Part shown: piece by piece, positions 1-9,335 of the stretch
How the letters are laid out: each line of letters opens with the position of its first letter
Numbering within the stretch: the first letter of the stretch is position 1
Origin: Streptomyces sp. HUAS ZL42
GTDB lineage: Bacteria; Actinomycetota; Actinomycetes; Streptomycetales; Streptomycetaceae
Direction: 5' to 3'
Assembly (NCBI RefSeq): GCF_040782645.1
Contig: NZ_CP160403.1
Coordinates: 7,847,001-7,911,000 of the forward strand
DNA length: 64,000 bases
The notes under the pieces: generated by a model
The model's input: only the letters and a program-made list of their open reading frames with translations
What the model was told of the DNA's origin: nothing
Databases searched by the model: none
Program-made: the position numbers and the translations under genes

Positions 1-83
1 GGCTGCTGCTGGTACGGCGAGGTGCTCGGGAACTGCTGGCCCTGCTGCTGTCCCATGTGACTCATCTGCGGGGTGGTGCTCAT
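1..83 (-). CDS. Gln-rich protein, N-terminal fragment (runs off the window)
   Basis: Only the first 27 codons are inside the window. The peptide is low-complexity and rich in Gln, Ser, Thr and Pro (it begins MSTTPQMSHMGQQQ), without a signal peptide in the visible part. The ATG at 83 is preceded by a good ribosome site (AAGGGAAGG about 8 nt upstream). The gene lies 34 bp downstream of the subtilase gene on the same strand, so the two are probably co-transcribed. I do not recognise the family from this stub. Confidence 0.65.
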   Translation of the reverse strand, partial: MSTTPQMSHMGQQQGQQFPSTSPYQQQ

Positions 84-117
84 ACGGGTGTCACCTTCCC
101 TTGATGTGATGGGTTCG

Positions 118-1842
118 TCAGCCGGTGACGACCAGGCCGACGATCTCGTCGTCCGAGAACCACACTCGGACGTCGGGCCGTCCCCCCGCGAAGGCGGTGT
201 GCACCGCCTGGCGGATCTCGGGGGACGGGTGGTTGAGGTTGCGCCAGCCGCCGGCCACGAACAGCCGGAGGCGGGGCGGGAGTTCGCGCGGATACGGCAG
301 GAGCTCGTCCCAGTACCGCTCGGCCCGGCCCGAGCCGACCGCGTGCGGCAGCAGATGGGCGACGGCCGCCCTGATGTCGGGCCGGTTGCCGATCCGCTGG
401 GAGGCGGGCCGGCCCGGCGCGTCCTGCTGCGGGGAGCCCGTGGACCGCAGCACCGTGCGGGCCAGCTGCGGGGACATCGGCTGCTGGCCGGCCGTCTTGA
501 GCATGCCCTGCAGCGCGGCCAGCGCGCCGACCACCACCGGGGAGGCGGAGGAGGTCCCCGAGAACGTGTCGGTGTACCAGGCGATCTCCTCGGGCCCGCC
601 CTGCAGGTCGCCGGGCCGGTCCCAGAAGCCGCCGGTCGTCGTCACCTCACGCCCCCAGCCCTGCGCGTCCACGCGGGAGCCGTAGTTGGAGAACGCGAGC
701 CGGGAGCGGTCCGGGCCGTGGTCGCGGCCGTGCGTGCCCGGCGGCGGGGCGCCCGCGCCGACCAGCACCGCGCCGGAGGACTCGTTGGAGGGGTTGAACG
801 GGTTGCGCCACCACTCCGGGAATTCGTCGGGACGACGTTCGTAGACCGCGTCGTCGAGCGACTCGGCGCCGTTGCCGGCGGCCGCCACGACCAGGATGCC
901 CTTGGCGGTGGCGTAGCGGACGGCCGCGTAGTCGTCCGGCCACCATTCGAGGGCGATGTAGCCCCGCTGGTCGTCGCGCTCCGCGAAGTCGAACCGGGGC
1001 CCCGGCCGGTGGAGTTCGATCAGCACGATGTCGCCCGGCGCGAGCCGGTCGGCCGCCGCATGGATCGCCGCCGCCGTGCCGAGGCCCTGGAACGACGCGG
1101 CCGCGGTCACCGCGTCCGGTGCGATGCCGGTGACGCCGCGCTCGCCCCGGTCGCCACCGATGACGCCGATCACCGCGGTGCCGTGGTTGCGCCAGGCGAG
1201 ATCGGTCAGCGGAGTGCCGACGACCACGCCGGCGAGCTTGGCGGCCAGGTCCTCGTGGCCGAGCTGCCAGCCGCCCTCGACGTCGATCACGGTCACGCCC
1301 TGTCCTGAGCCGCCCGGCCGCTGCCAGGCCCAGTGGGCGTCCACGCCCTCCGGCGCGGGCCGCAGATAGCCCTGCCGGCCGCTGAAGTCGGGCGTGACCG
1401 GCGCGCCTTCCTTGAGCCGTCCGCTGTCCTGCCCGACCTGCCCCACGGCGGCGGGTACGGCGCCCGGCTTGACGTACGCCGTGTCGATCCCCGGCAGTGC
1501 GGCGATCCGCGCACGCAAGACCTGGGCGCGGCTCTCCCCGCCGCGCACCCGGTAGAACAGGGCGAGGTCGGGCGCGCTCTCCGCGCCGGGTGCCTGCTGG
1601 AGGCGTTCCTCGCTGCCGAACAGCGGTTCCAGGGAGAGCTGTTCGTCACCGAGGAACATGTTGAGCGCCGAGACGTCGGCGCCGGCCGCCGACCGGACGC
1701 CCTCGGCCCGGGCACGCAGCCTGGACTCGGGACGGGCTACGACGATCAGTTCCTGCTCGGCTCCTCGATAGGTGAATCCCGCTCCGTCGGGCCCCGGCCC
1801 GGATGCGCCCGGGTCCTGCGCCGGCTGTGCCTGCTCGTTCAT
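118..1842 (-). CDS. S8 (subtilisin-like) serine peptidase without a signal peptide
   Basis: This 574-aa protein carries the subtilase catalytic triad: Asp187 (VIDVEGG), His220 (RNHGTAV) and Ser431 (SGTSSASP), with the oxyanion Asn324 in AAAGNG. About 180 residues precede the catalytic domain, and a C-terminal tail of about 90 residues ends in a hydrophobic VGLVVTG. No export signal is visible, so it is either cytoplasmic or exported by a non-classical route. The open frame extends to 2184, but the ATG at 1842 is chosen because AAGGGAG lies just upstream and the extra N-terminus looks non-coding. It heads a probable operon with the Gln-rich gene. The substrate is unknown. Confidence 0.85.
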   Translation of the reverse strand: MNEQAQPAQDPGASGPGPDGAGFTYRGAEQELIVVARPESRLRARAEGVRSAAGADVSALNMFLGDEQLSLEPLFGSEERLQQAPGAESAPDLALFYRVRGGESRAQVLRARIAALPGIDTAYVKPGAVPAAVGQVGQDSGRLKEGAPVTPDFSGRQGYLRPAPEGVDAHWAWQRPGGSGQGVTVIDVEGGWQLGHEDLAAKLAGVVVGTPLTDLAWRNHGTAVIGVIGGDRGERGVTGIAPDAVTAAASFQGLGTAAAIHAAADRLAPGDIVLIELHRPGPRFDFAERDDQRGYIALEWWPDDYAAVRYATAKGILVVAAAGNGAESLDDAVYERRPDEFPEWWRNPFNPSNESSGAVLVGAGAPPPGTHGRDHGPDRSRLAFSNYGSRVDAQGWGREVTTTGGFWDRPGDLQGGPEEIAWYTDTFSGTSSASPVVVGALAALQGMLKTAGQQPMSPQLARTVLRSTGSPQQDAPGRPASQRIGNRPDIRAAVAHLLPHAVGSGRAERYWDELLPYPRELPPRLRLFVAGGWRNLNHPSPEIRQAVHTAFAGGRPDVRVWFSDDEIVGLVVTG

Positions 1843-2154
1843 CGGATACCGCTCCCTTCGGTCCGTGCGGATGCCAAGTAGCGGTGCTGCGGCGCGCCTT
1901 CGGCAGACAACCAAGCACTCCCGGGGCGGGCCGTCCAGACCCAATTCGCCAACTCGGTTTGAATACAAGTTGAATGGGGTAACGTGTTCAATCCGTCCTG
2001 AAACAGATGTCACGGCATAATCAGGCCAGATGCTGTCGAGGCGCTGTCGATGGTCTGTCAGGAGCTGTGGCCGCAGCGGCGCTTGTGATGGGGTGGAGCG
2101 GTAGTTGACCGCTGGACCGGGCCAACTGCCGGTCCCTACGCGGAAGGACGATCC
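1843..2154. promoter_or_regulatory. Divergent intergenic region, 312 bp
   Basis: Separates the leftward subtilase gene from the rightward propeller gene and must hold both promoters. It is AT-richer than its surroundings at 1955-2015. TTGAAT occurs twice in tandem (1959 and 1970), and TTGAA at 1970-1974 pairs with TTCAA at 1987-1991 as an inverted repeat that could bind a regulator. GCTGTCGA is repeated near 2032 and 2042. I cannot assign a -10/-35 pair with confidence. Confidence 0.4.
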
Positions 2155-3129
2155 GTGGCACCCACACACGGTTCCTTCGCACACTCTCTGACGCGCCGCA
2201 GACTTCTCGCGCTCGGCGCGTTGACCACCGGCGCCGCGCTGACCGCCTCACCGGCCGGCGCCACCGCGCGGTCCACGGCCACCTGGCCGGACGTGATCCC
2301 GCTGCCGAACGGCTTCCGCCCGGAGGGCATCGCGATCGGGCGCGGACCGTACGCCTACCTCGGTTCGCTCGGCGACGGCTCCATCTACCGCGCCGACCTG
2401 CGCACCGGCGAGGGCGGGATCATCTCCGCCGGGCCCGGCACGCCGTCGGTCGGTCTCAAACTCGACGACCGGGGCCGCCTGTTCGTCTCCGGGCGCGACT
2501 CCGGCGCCCGGGTCGTGGATGTGCGCAGTGGCGAGACCATCGCCTCGTACGTCCTCGCCACGACCACCCCGACCTTCGTCAACGACGTCTTCCTGACCCC
2601 GCGCGCGGCCTGGTTCACGGACTCGTTCCAGCCCACGCTGTACGCCCTGCCGCTCGGCCGCGCCGGTGAACTGCCGGACGCCTCCGACGTCGTACGTCTC
2701 CCGCTGAGCGGCGACTGGAGCCAGGTCGGCGACGGGGCCGTGAACGCCAACGGCGTCAGCCGCACGCCCGACGGCTCGGCGCTCCTCGTGGTGCAGTCCG
2801 GAGTCGGCGGCCTGCACCGGGTCGACCATCACACCGGCGTCACCCGGCTGGTCGACCTCGGCGACGCGGCCCCGCTCACCAACGGCGACGGACTGCTGCG
2901 CATCGGGCGGACGCTGTACGTCGTACAGAACCGGCAGAACGCGATCGACGTGTTCAAGCTGGCGTCCGACGGCCGCAGCGGGGTCTTCCAGCGCCGCATC
3001 ACGGACGCGGACTTCGACGTGCCGACGACAGCGGCCGTGTACAAGGACCGGCTCTACCTGCCCAACGCCCGGTTCACCACAACGCCGACGCCCGAGACGA
3101 CGTACTCCGTGGTCGCCGTACCGGCCTGA
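2155..3129 (+). CDS. Tat-exported six-bladed beta-propeller (SMP-30/NHL-like) protein
   Basis: 324 aa starting at GTG 2155, with GGAAGGA 7 nt upstream. The N-terminus is a twin-arginine signal: SLTRRRLLALG, then a hydrophobic stretch and an Ala-rich cleavage region ending near ASPAGATA (about residues 13-40). The mature part has repeated segments of the type PEGIAIGRGPYAYLGSLGDG and NGDGLLRIGRTLYVVQNRQN, typical of sugar-lactone-lactonase-like propellers. Known relatives are calcium-dependent hydrolases or carrier-like propellers, but no catalytic metal site can be assigned with certainty here. It ends in a strong hairpin shared with convergent parJ. Confidence 0.8.
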   Translation: MAPTHGSFAHSLTRRRLLALGALTTGAALTASPAGATARSTATWPDVIPLPNGFRPEGIAIGRGPYAYLGSLGDGSIYRADLRTGEGGIISAGPGTPSVGLKLDDRGRLFVSGRDSGARVVDVRSGETIASYVLATTTPTFVNDVFLTPRAAWFTDSFQPTLYALPLGRAGELPDASDVVRLPLSGDWSQVGDGAVNANGVSRTPDGSALLVVQSGVGGLHRVDHHTGVTRLVDLGDAAPLTNGDGLLRIGRTLYVVQNRQNAIDVFKLASDGRSGVFQRRITDADFDVPTTAAVYKDRLYLPNARFTTTPTPETTYSVVAVPA

Positions 3130-3192
3130 ACGACCCGACGGACTCCGTCCGGGCCTGATCGAAAAAGGCGGCGGTACAGGCCTGACGGAACA

Positions 3193-3219
3193 GGGCGGTG
3201 CGCCCGAGGCGCACCGCCC
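3193..3219. terminator. Bidirectional hairpin between the propeller gene and parJ
   Basis: Perfect 12-bp stem GGGCGGTGCGCC / GGCGCACCGCCC with a 3-nt loop, immediately before the parJ stop. It lies between two convergent genes and probably terminates both. Confidence 0.8.
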
Positions 3220-3221
3220 GT

Positions 3222-4154
3222 TCAGTTCTCCGACGAATCGTCGTCGTCCGTGCTCGGCTTCGGCGGCCGGCTCCGCTCCCCGGGATTGTCCCGCAGATAC
3301 GGCGGGCCGTCGCCCCCGTCCCGGCGCCGCAGATAGCGCTCGAACTCGCGGGCGATCGCCTCACCCGACGCCTCGGGCAGCTCCGCGGTGTCCCGGGCCT
3401 CCTCCAGCGTCTGGACGTACTCGGCGACCTCGCTGTCCTCCGCGGCCAGCTGGTCCACCCCCACCTGCCAGGCCCGCGCGTCCTCGGGCAGCTCGCCCAG
3501 CGGGATGCGCACGTCGATCAGGTCCTCGAGCCGGTTGAGCAGGGCCAGCGTGGCCTTCGGGTTGGGTGGCTGCGAGACGTAGTGCGGCACGGCCGCCCAG
3601 AGGCTGACGGCCGGCACGCCCGCGTGCGTGCACGCCTCCTGCAGGACGCCGACGATGCCCGTGGGCCCCTCGTACTTGGTCTCCTCCAGGTCCATCCGGC
3701 GCGCCAGATCCGCGTCGGACGTGGTCCCGCTGATCGGGACCGGACGTGTGTGCGGGGTGTCACCGAGCAGCGCGCCCAGGATGACCACCAGCTCCACACC
3801 CAGCTCGTGCGCGAAGCCGAGCAACTCGTTGCAGAACGAGCGCCAGCGCATGGACGGTTCGATACCCCGGACAAGCACCAGGTCGCGCGGCTTCTCGCCG
3901 CCGACCCGGACCACCGACAACCTTGTCGTCGGCCACGTGATCTTGCGCACGCCGCCGTCCATCCACACCGTGGGGCGGTTCACCTGGAAGTCGTAGTAGT
4001 CCTCGGCGTCCAGCGCCGCGAAGACCTCGCCCTTCCACTCCCTCTCCAGATGCGCGACCGCGGTGGAGGCGGCGTCGCCGGCATCGTTCCAGCCCTCGAA
4101 CGCGGCCACCATGACCGGGTCGATCAGCTCGGGAACCCCCTCGAGCTCGATCAC
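3222..4154 (-). CDS. parJ: PAC2-family protein, ParJ-like regulator of ParA polymerisation
   Basis: 310 aa. The family is recognised from its N-terminus (PVMVAAFEGWNDAGDAAS) and from the PAC2 core, including VRGIEPSMRW and the VILGALLGDTPHTRP segment. In S. coelicolor the PAC2 protein encoded next to the gyl operon was described as ParJ, which destabilises ParA polymers during sporulation segregation. The assignment here rests on family plus neighbourhood. Start: GTG 4154 with AAGGAGG 6 nt upstream; an upstream in-frame start at 4190 would add unrelated basic sequence. A TAAGGT (-10-like) lies on the minus strand at 4194-4199. The C-terminus is acidic (STDDDDSSEN). Confidence 0.85.
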   Translation of the reverse strand: MIELEGVPELIDPVMVAAFEGWNDAGDAASTAVAHLEREWKGEVFAALDAEDYYDFQVNRPTVWMDGGVRKITWPTTRLSVVRVGGEKPRDLVLVRGIEPSMRWRSFCNELLGFAHELGVELVVILGALLGDTPHTRPVPISGTTSDADLARRMDLEETKYEGPTGIVGVLQEACTHAGVPAVSLWAAVPHYVSQPPNPKATLALLNRLEDLIDVRIPLGELPEDARAWQVGVDQLAAEDSEVAEYVQTLEEARDTAELPEASGEAIAREFERYLRRRDGGDGPPYLRDNPGERSRPPKPSTDDDDSSEN

Positions 4155-4296
4155 CCAGTGCCTCCTTCCGACGTGCCCTCGCCTGACCACCCAACCTTAC
4201 GGCGTGCGGCGGGGGCGACCGCAGCCCCCTTGCACGGGGGAGTGAACGGATCACTGCCCCGTTCACCACCCCCGAACACCCCCTGTCCGGCCCCTG

Positions 4297-4968
4297 TCAC
4301 AGCGTCGACCGCAGCCACTGCTCCACGCTCCCGATGTGCACGGTCGCCCACGACCGCGCGGCCTCCGCGTCCCGGTCGCGCAGCGCCGCCAGGATGGCCC
4401 TGTGCTCGCGCAGGGTGCGGCCCACCGCGTCCTCCTGGGTGAGCCCGCGCCAGATCCGGGCCCGGGTGGTCGGCCCGGACAGGCCGTCGAGCAGGGAGCA
4501 CAGCACCGAGTTGCCGGCGCTCTGCACGATGCCCCGGTGGAACTCCAGGTCGCAGGCGACCAGCTCCTCCACCGACGGGTCGTCACCGAGCTTGTCCAAC
4601 TGTGCGTCCAGCGCGTCCAGTTGCTGCTCGCTGATGCGCAGCGCCGCCATCGCCGTCGCGGCCGGCTCCAGGATGCGGCGCACGGCGAGGAACTCCAGGA
4701 CCGTGTCGTCGCGGTGGAAGTCGACGACGAAGCTCAGCGCCTCGAGGAGCAGTTGCGGGTCGAGGCTCGTCACATAGGTGCCGTCGCCCTGCCGCACGTC
4801 CAGGATCCGGATCAGCGACAGAGCACGCACGGCCTCCCGCAGGGAGTTGCGGGACAGCCCGAGCTCGGCCGCGAGCTCGCTCTCCTTGGGCAGCCGGTCA
4901 CCGGGGCGCAGCGCGCCGGAGACGATCATGCCCTTGATCTTCTCGATCGCCTCGTCGGTGACTGCCAT
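4297..4968 (-). CDS. FadR-subfamily GntR transcriptional regulator
   Basis: 223 aa. It has an N-terminal winged helix (about residues 8-70) with the GntR signature RLPKESELAAELGLSRNSLREA, followed by an all-helical FCD ligand domain. In that domain Asp and His residues of the DLEFHR motif and later His residues (EHRAI, VHIGS) fit a metal/carboxylate-binding pocket. The start at ATG 4968 has AGGGAGG 6 nt upstream. FadR regulators sense small organic acids; the ligand here is unknown. It sits alone between glpD and parJ, reading the same way as the gyl operon but separated from it by a terminator. The palindrome at 5010-5024 suggests autoregulation. Confidence 0.88.
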   Translation of the reverse strand: MAVTDEAIEKIKGMIVSGALRPGDRLPKESELAAELGLSRNSLREAVRALSLIRILDVRQGDGTYVTSLDPQLLLEALSFVVDFHRDDTVLEFLAVRRILEPAATAMAALRISEQQLDALDAQLDKLGDDPSVEELVACDLEFHRGIVQSAGNSVLCSLLDGLSGPTTRARIWRGLTQEDAVGRTLREHRAILAALRDRDAEAARSWATVHIGSVEQWLRSTL

Positions 4969-5009
4969 GACCGGCCTCCCTGTCGCTCATCGTCCAGACA
5001 TCCTCACTC

Positions 5010-5024
5010 AGACATCGGATGTCT
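5010..5024. promoter_or_regulatory. Operator-like palindrome upstream of the FadR-family gene
   Basis: AGACATC-G-GATGTCT is a perfect 7-bp inverted repeat with a 1-nt centre, 41 bp upstream of the regulator's ATG. A third copy of the half-site AGACATC lies at 4996-5002, 14 bp away on the same strand. Short palindromes with little spacing are typical of GntR/FadR operators. Confidence 0.65.
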
Positions 5025-5126
5025 CAGGTCATTATGGGGGTTCAGCCGGGTGAACGGGAGAGGAAATGCACTGGTCAGGCGTACATCGAAGCCGGGATCG
5101 GAGCGTCGGCCCCGAGCAGGGACGGC

Positions 5127-5164
5127 GAAAGGGGCGGCTCCGTCGGCGTGGAGCCGCCCCTTTC
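5127..5164. terminator. Terminator of the gyl (glpFKD) operon
   Basis: Perfect 15-bp stem (GAAAGGGGCGGCTCC and its complement) with an 8-nt loop, about 80 bp after the glpD stop. It would insulate the FadR-family gene from the glycerol operon. Confidence 0.8.
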
Positions 5165-5244
5165 GTGGTCCGGCCCCGGTGCGGATGGGGCCGTCCCTCG
5201 TGCTGCCGGCCCCCGGTCAGGGGGAGTGGGGCCGGCCGAGGGGT

Positions 5245-6861
5245 CTACTTCTTGTCGAGCAGGTCCTGGACCTTCGCACGGACCTCGTTCGTGGCCAGGC
5301 CGCGGATCGTCAGCGTCGTACGTCGGCGCAGCACGTCGTCCGCCGTCTCCGCCCACTCGTTGTCGCGGGCGTAGACGACCTGCGCCCAGATCTCCGGCGC
5401 GTCCGGGTGGACGCGCTCGCCCAGCTCCGGGTTCTCGTTGGCCAGGCGGGCGATGTCGAAGGCCAGCGAACCGTAGTGCGTGGCCAGGTGCTTGGCGGTG
5501 TCCGCGCCCATGCGCGGGCCCGGCGCCGGGCGGTCGGTCAGCAGGCGGTGGGCGACCGCGCGCGGGTTGGCGATGCCCGGCAGCGGCAGCTTCTTCGGCA
5601 GCGAGGAGATCGGCTCGAAGTCCTCGCCCAGCGGGCGCCCCGGCAGCGACTCCAGCTTCTGCATGACCGTACGGCCGATGTGCCGGAAGGTCGTCCACTT
5701 GCCGCCCGCGACGGACAGCATGCCGCCCTTGCCCTCGGTCACCACGGTCTCGCGCTTGGCCTTCGCCGTGTCGCCGGGCCCGCCCGGCAGCACCCGCAGA
5801 CCCGCGAAGGCGTACGTGATCAGGGAGGGGCTCAGCTGCTGGTCCCGGATCGAGAACGCCGCCTCGTCCAGGATCTGGGTTATGTCCTTGTCGTTGACGG
5901 CGACGTCCGCCGGGTCGCCCTCGAACTCCTCGTCGGTCGTGCCGAGCAGCAGCATGTCCTCCCAGGGGAGGGCGAAGGTGATGCGGTACTTGTCGATCGG
6001 GGTGGCGAGGGCGGCCTTCCACGGAGACGTCCGCTTCAGGACCAGATGCGCGCCCTTCGACAGACGGATCGACGGCGCGGCATTCGGGTCCTCCATCTTG
6101 CGCAGGTGGTCGACCCACGGTCCGGTCGCGTTCAGTACCAGGCGGGCGTTCACGCCGAACTCGTCGCCGGAGAGACGGTCGCGCAGATCGGCGCCCGTCA
6201 CCCGGCCCTTGGTGAAGCGCAGGCCCGTCACCTCGGCGTGGTTCAGCACCACCGCGCCCGACTCGACGGCCGCGCGGACCGTCATCAGCGCCATCCGGGA
6301 GTCGTTCATCTGGTCGTCGCCGTACACGGCGACGGCCTTGAGGTTGTCGGTGCGCAGCTCGGGCACGTCCTGCGCGGCCTTCGCCGGCGAGAGCAGATGC
6401 CCGACACCGTCACCGAACGCCGACAGCGCGGAGTAGGCGAACACGCCCGCCCCGAGCTTCGCCGCGCCGTGCGGCCCGCCCTTGTACACGGGGAGGTAGA
6501 ACGTGAGCGGGTTCGCCAGGTGGGGGGCCACCTGACGGGAGACCGCACGGCGCTCGAAGTGGTTCTCCGCCACCAGCTTCACCGCGCCGGTCTGCAGATA
6601 GCGCAGACCGCCGTGGAGCAGTTTGGAGGAGGCGGAGGAGGTGGCGCCGGCGAAGTCACCGGCGTCGACCAGAGCCACCCGCAGGCCGGACTGCGCGGCG
6701 TGCCAGGCGGTGGAGATGCCCAGGATGCCGCCGCCGATCACGAGAAGGTCGTACGACGCCTTGGCGAGCTGCTCCCGGGTCTCGGCGCGGCTCGGGTTGA
6801 AGCCGGAGGCCGGGCGTGTACCGAGGGCAGGCACGGACTGCAGGGTGGTCTGACTGGTCAT
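5245..6861 (-). CDS. glpD: FAD-dependent glycerol-3-phosphate dehydrogenase (aerobic type)
   Basis: 538 aa, a full-length GlpD/GylB. The N-terminal dinucleotide fold VIGGGILGIS starts near residue 41 and binds FAD. The family signature SSKLLHGGLRYL follows, with GTTDEEFEGD in the middle and SVAGGKWTTFR for the second substrate/FAD-binding segment. It oxidises glycerol-3-phosphate to dihydroxyacetone phosphate at the membrane and passes electrons to quinone. It is the last gene of glpF-glpK-glpD, 32 bp after glpK. The ATG at 6861 is used although the AGGAG lies a rather long 13 nt upstream. Confidence 0.96.
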   Translation of the reverse strand: MTSQTTLQSVPALGTRPASGFNPSRAETREQLAKASYDLLVIGGGILGISTAWHAAQSGLRVALVDAGDFAGATSSASSKLLHGGLRYLQTGAVKLVAENHFERRAVSRQVAPHLANPLTFYLPVYKGGPHGAAKLGAGVFAYSALSAFGDGVGHLLSPAKAAQDVPELRTDNLKAVAVYGDDQMNDSRMALMTVRAAVESGAVVLNHAEVTGLRFTKGRVTGADLRDRLSGDEFGVNARLVLNATGPWVDHLRKMEDPNAAPSIRLSKGAHLVLKRTSPWKAALATPIDKYRITFALPWEDMLLLGTTDEEFEGDPADVAVNDKDITQILDEAAFSIRDQQLSPSLITYAFAGLRVLPGGPGDTAKAKRETVVTEGKGGMLSVAGGKWTTFRHIGRTVMQKLESLPGRPLGEDFEPISSLPKKLPLPGIANPRAVAHRLLTDRPAPGPRMGADTAKHLATHYGSLAFDIARLANENPELGERVHPDAPEIWAQVVYARDNEWAETADDVLRRRTTLTIRGLATNEVRAKVQDLLDKK

Positions 6862-6893
6862 TTCGGGTTACTAACTCCTCGTCAGAGCTCTCG

Positions 6894-8432
6894 TCAGCTC
6901 TCGTCCTCGAGCCAGCCCATGGTCCGCTCGACGGCCTTGAGCCAGCTCTTGTACTCACGGTCGCGGATCTCCGCGTCCATGCGGGGGGTCCACTCGGCGG
7001 CCCGGCGCCAGTTGGCGCGCAGGTCCTCCGTGCTGGTCCAGAAGCCGACGGCGAGACCGGCGGCGTAGGCGGCGCCGAGGCAGGTGGTCTCGGCGACCAT
7101 CGGACGCACCACGGGGGCGTCCAGGAAGTCCGAGAGGGTCTGCATCAGCAGGTTGTTGGAGGTCATGCCGCCGTCGACCTTGAGGGCCGCGAGCTCGACG
7201 CCGGAGTCCTTCGTCATGGCGTCGGTGATCTCACGGGTCTGCCAGGCCGTGGCCTCCAGAACGGCGCGCGCCAGGTGCGCCTTGGTGACGTACCGGGTGA
7301 GGCCGGCGATCACACCGCGGGCGTCGGAGCGCCAGTACGGGGCGAACAGGCCGGAGAAGGCCGGCACGAAGTACGCGCCGCCGTTGTCCTCGACCGAGAG
7401 CGCCAGGGTCTCGATCTCGGCGGCGGTGCTGATCAGGCCCATCTGGTCGCGCATCCACTGCACCAGCGAACCGGTGACGGCGATCGAGCCCTCGAGGGCG
7501 TAGACCGGAGCGTCGTCGCCGATGCGGTAGCCGACGGTGGTCAGCAGGCCGGAGTACGAGTTGATGATCTTCTCGCCGGTGTTCATCAGCATGAACGTGC
7601 CGGTGCCGTACGTCGACTTGGCCTCACCCTCGGAGAAACAGGTCTGGCCGAACAGGGCCGCCTGCTGGTCGCCGAGCGCGGAGGCGACCGGGATGCCGCC
7701 GAGCAGGTCACCGAGCTTGCCGCCCTTGATCTCGCCGTACACCTCGGCGGAGGAGCGGATGTCGGGCAGCATCGCGAGCGGCACGCCGATGGACTCGGCG
7801 ATCTTCTCGTCCCACTCCATGGTGTGCAGGTTCATCAGCATGGTGCGGGAGGCGTTGGTGACGTCGGTGACGTGCTGTCCTCCGTCGACACCACCGGTCA
7901 GGTTCCAGATGACCCAGGTGTCCATGGTGCCGAACAGGATGTCGCCCGCCTCGGCGCGCTCGCGCAGGCCCTCGACGTTGTCGAGCAGCCAGCGGGCCTT
8001 GGGACCGGCGAAGTAGGAGGCTAGGGGAAGGCCGGTCTCGCGGCGGAAGCGGTCCTGGCCGACGTTGCGGCCGAGCTCCTTGCAGAGGGCGTCGGTGCGG
8101 GTGTCCTGCCAGACGATGGCGTTGTGGACGGGCTCACCGGTGTTCTTGTCCCACAGCAGCGTGGTCTCGCGCTGGTTGGTGATGCCGATGGCCTTGATGT
8201 CGTCGCGGGTGATGCCGGCCTTCGCGACCGCACCGGCGACGACCTCCTGGACGTTGGTCCAGATCTCGTTGGCGTTGTGCTCGACCCAGCCCGGCTTCGG
8301 GAAGATCTGCTCGTGCTCCTTCTGGTCGACGGAGACGATACGGCCGTCGCGGTCGAAGATGATGCAGCGGGACGAGGTGGTGCCCTGGTCGATGGCGGCG
8401 ATGAACGGGCCGGCGGTGTGGGCGTCGGTCAC
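6894..8432 (-). CDS. glpK: Glycerol kinase
   Basis: 512 aa, standard FGGY-kinase length. The phosphate-binding N-terminal motif [21 protein letters not shown], and the later [12 protein letters not shown] and [12 protein letters not shown] segments are diagnostic of glycerol kinase. It phosphorylates glycerol entering through GlpF, and GlpD then oxidises the product. GTG start at 8432 with AGGAG 5 nt upstream. It is the middle gene of the operon, with 108 bp between glpF and glpK. Confidence 0.97.
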   Translation of the reverse strand: MTDAHTAGPFIAAIDQGTTSSRCIIFDRDGRIVSVDQKEHEQIFPKPGWVEHNANEIWTNVQEVVAGAVAKAGITRDDIKAIGITNQRETTLLWDKNTGEPVHNAIVWQDTRTDALCKELGRNVGQDRFRRETGLPLASYFAGPKARWLLDNVEGLRERAEAGDILFGTMDTWVIWNLTGGVDGGQHVTDVTNASRTMLMNLHTMEWDEKIAESIGVPLAMLPDIRSSAEVYGEIKGGKLGDLLGGIPVASALGDQQAALFGQTCFSEGEAKSTYGTGTFMLMNTGEKIINSYSGLLTTVGYRIGDDAPVYALEGSIAVTGSLVQWMRDQMGLISTAAEIETLALSVEDNGGAYFVPAFSGLFAPYWRSDARGVIAGLTRYVTKAHLARAVLEATAWQTREITDAMTKDSGVELAALKVDGGMTSNNLLMQTLSDFLDAPVVRPMVAETTCLGAAYAAGLAVGFWTSTEDLRANWRRAAEWTPRMDAEIRDREYKSWLKAVERTMGWLEDES

Positions 8433-8540
8433 TGTTTCTCCTGGGAGTTCCGTGGTGATGGAGCTGTATACGTACGGCGCGTGCTGTGAGGCTCGGTGCC
8501 CCGGTGCCCGGAGGTCCGGGCCCGGCGCTCTTGGTGCTCT

Positions 8541-9335
8541 TTAAGCAAATGCGACGTTGTAGATGCCTGCGGCGATCGCCGCGCCGATCAGCGGACCGAC
8601 GACCGGGATCCAGGCGTAGCCCCAGTCGGAGCCGCCCTTGTTGGGCAGGGGCAGGAGGGCGTGAACAATGCGCGGACCGAGGTCACGGGCCGGGTTGATC
8701 GCGTAGCCGGTCGGGCCGCCGAGCGACAGACCGATCGAGACGACCACGAGTGCGACGACCAGGGCGCCCAGCGTGCCCAGACCGTTGCCCTTGTCGTTCA
8801 GGCCCTGCGTGAGGATGGCGAGCACCAGCACGACGGTGCCGATGATCTCCGTGAGCAGGTTCTGCACCACGTTCCGGATCTCCGGGCCGGTGGAGAAGAT
8901 GCCCAGGACCGGGCCGGCGCCCTTCTCCTGGGCCTCGACGGCCTTCGCCGCCGTGGCCTGCGCACCCGGACCGCCGACGATCTCCTTGTCGGTGAGGTGC
9001 GCGTGGAACTGGCCGTAGTAGGCGACCCAGACCAGGGCCGCGCCGATCGCGGCGCCGAGCAGCTGTCCGGCCCAGTAGACCGGGACGTTGCTCCAGTCGT
9101 CGTCCTTGATCGCGAGTGCGAGCGTCACGGCGGGGTTGAGGTGCGCGCCGGACAGCGGCGCCGAGGTGTAGACCGCCGTGAGCACTGCGAAGCCCCACCC
9201 GAAGGTGATGGCGAGCCAGCCGGCGTTGCGGGCCTTGGAGGCCTTCAGCGTGACGGCGGCGCAGACGCCACCGCCGAGCAGGATGAGTATGGCGGTACCG
9301 ATGGTCTCGCCGATGAAGATGTCGGAGCTGGACAC
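8541..9335 (-). CDS. glpF: Glycerol facilitator (aquaglyceroporin)
   Basis: 264 aa, membrane, MIP family. Both pore motifs are present: HLNPAVT in the first half and [10 protein letters not shown] in the second. The Asp after NPAR marks glycerol-conducting rather than water-only channels. Six hydrophobic segments can be seen, starting with [17 protein letters not shown]. The reading frame is open to 9440, but GTG 9335, with AAAGGAG upstream, gives the normal N-terminus ([12 protein letters not shown]). First structural gene of the operon, downstream of gylR and read the same way. Confidence 0.95.
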   Translation of the reverse strand: MSSSDIFIGETIGTAILILLGGGVCAAVTLKASKARNAGWLAITFGWGFAVLTAVYTSAPLSGAHLNPAVTLALAIKDDDWSNVPVYWAGQLLGAAIGAALVWVAYYGQFHAHLTDKEIVGGPGAQATAAKAVEAQEKGAGPVLGIFSTGPEIRNVVQNLLTEIIGTVVLVLAILTQGLNDKGNGLGTLGALVVALVVVSIGLSLGGPTGYAINPARDLGPRIVHALLPLPNKGGSDWGYAWIPVVGPLIGAAIAAGIYNVAFA

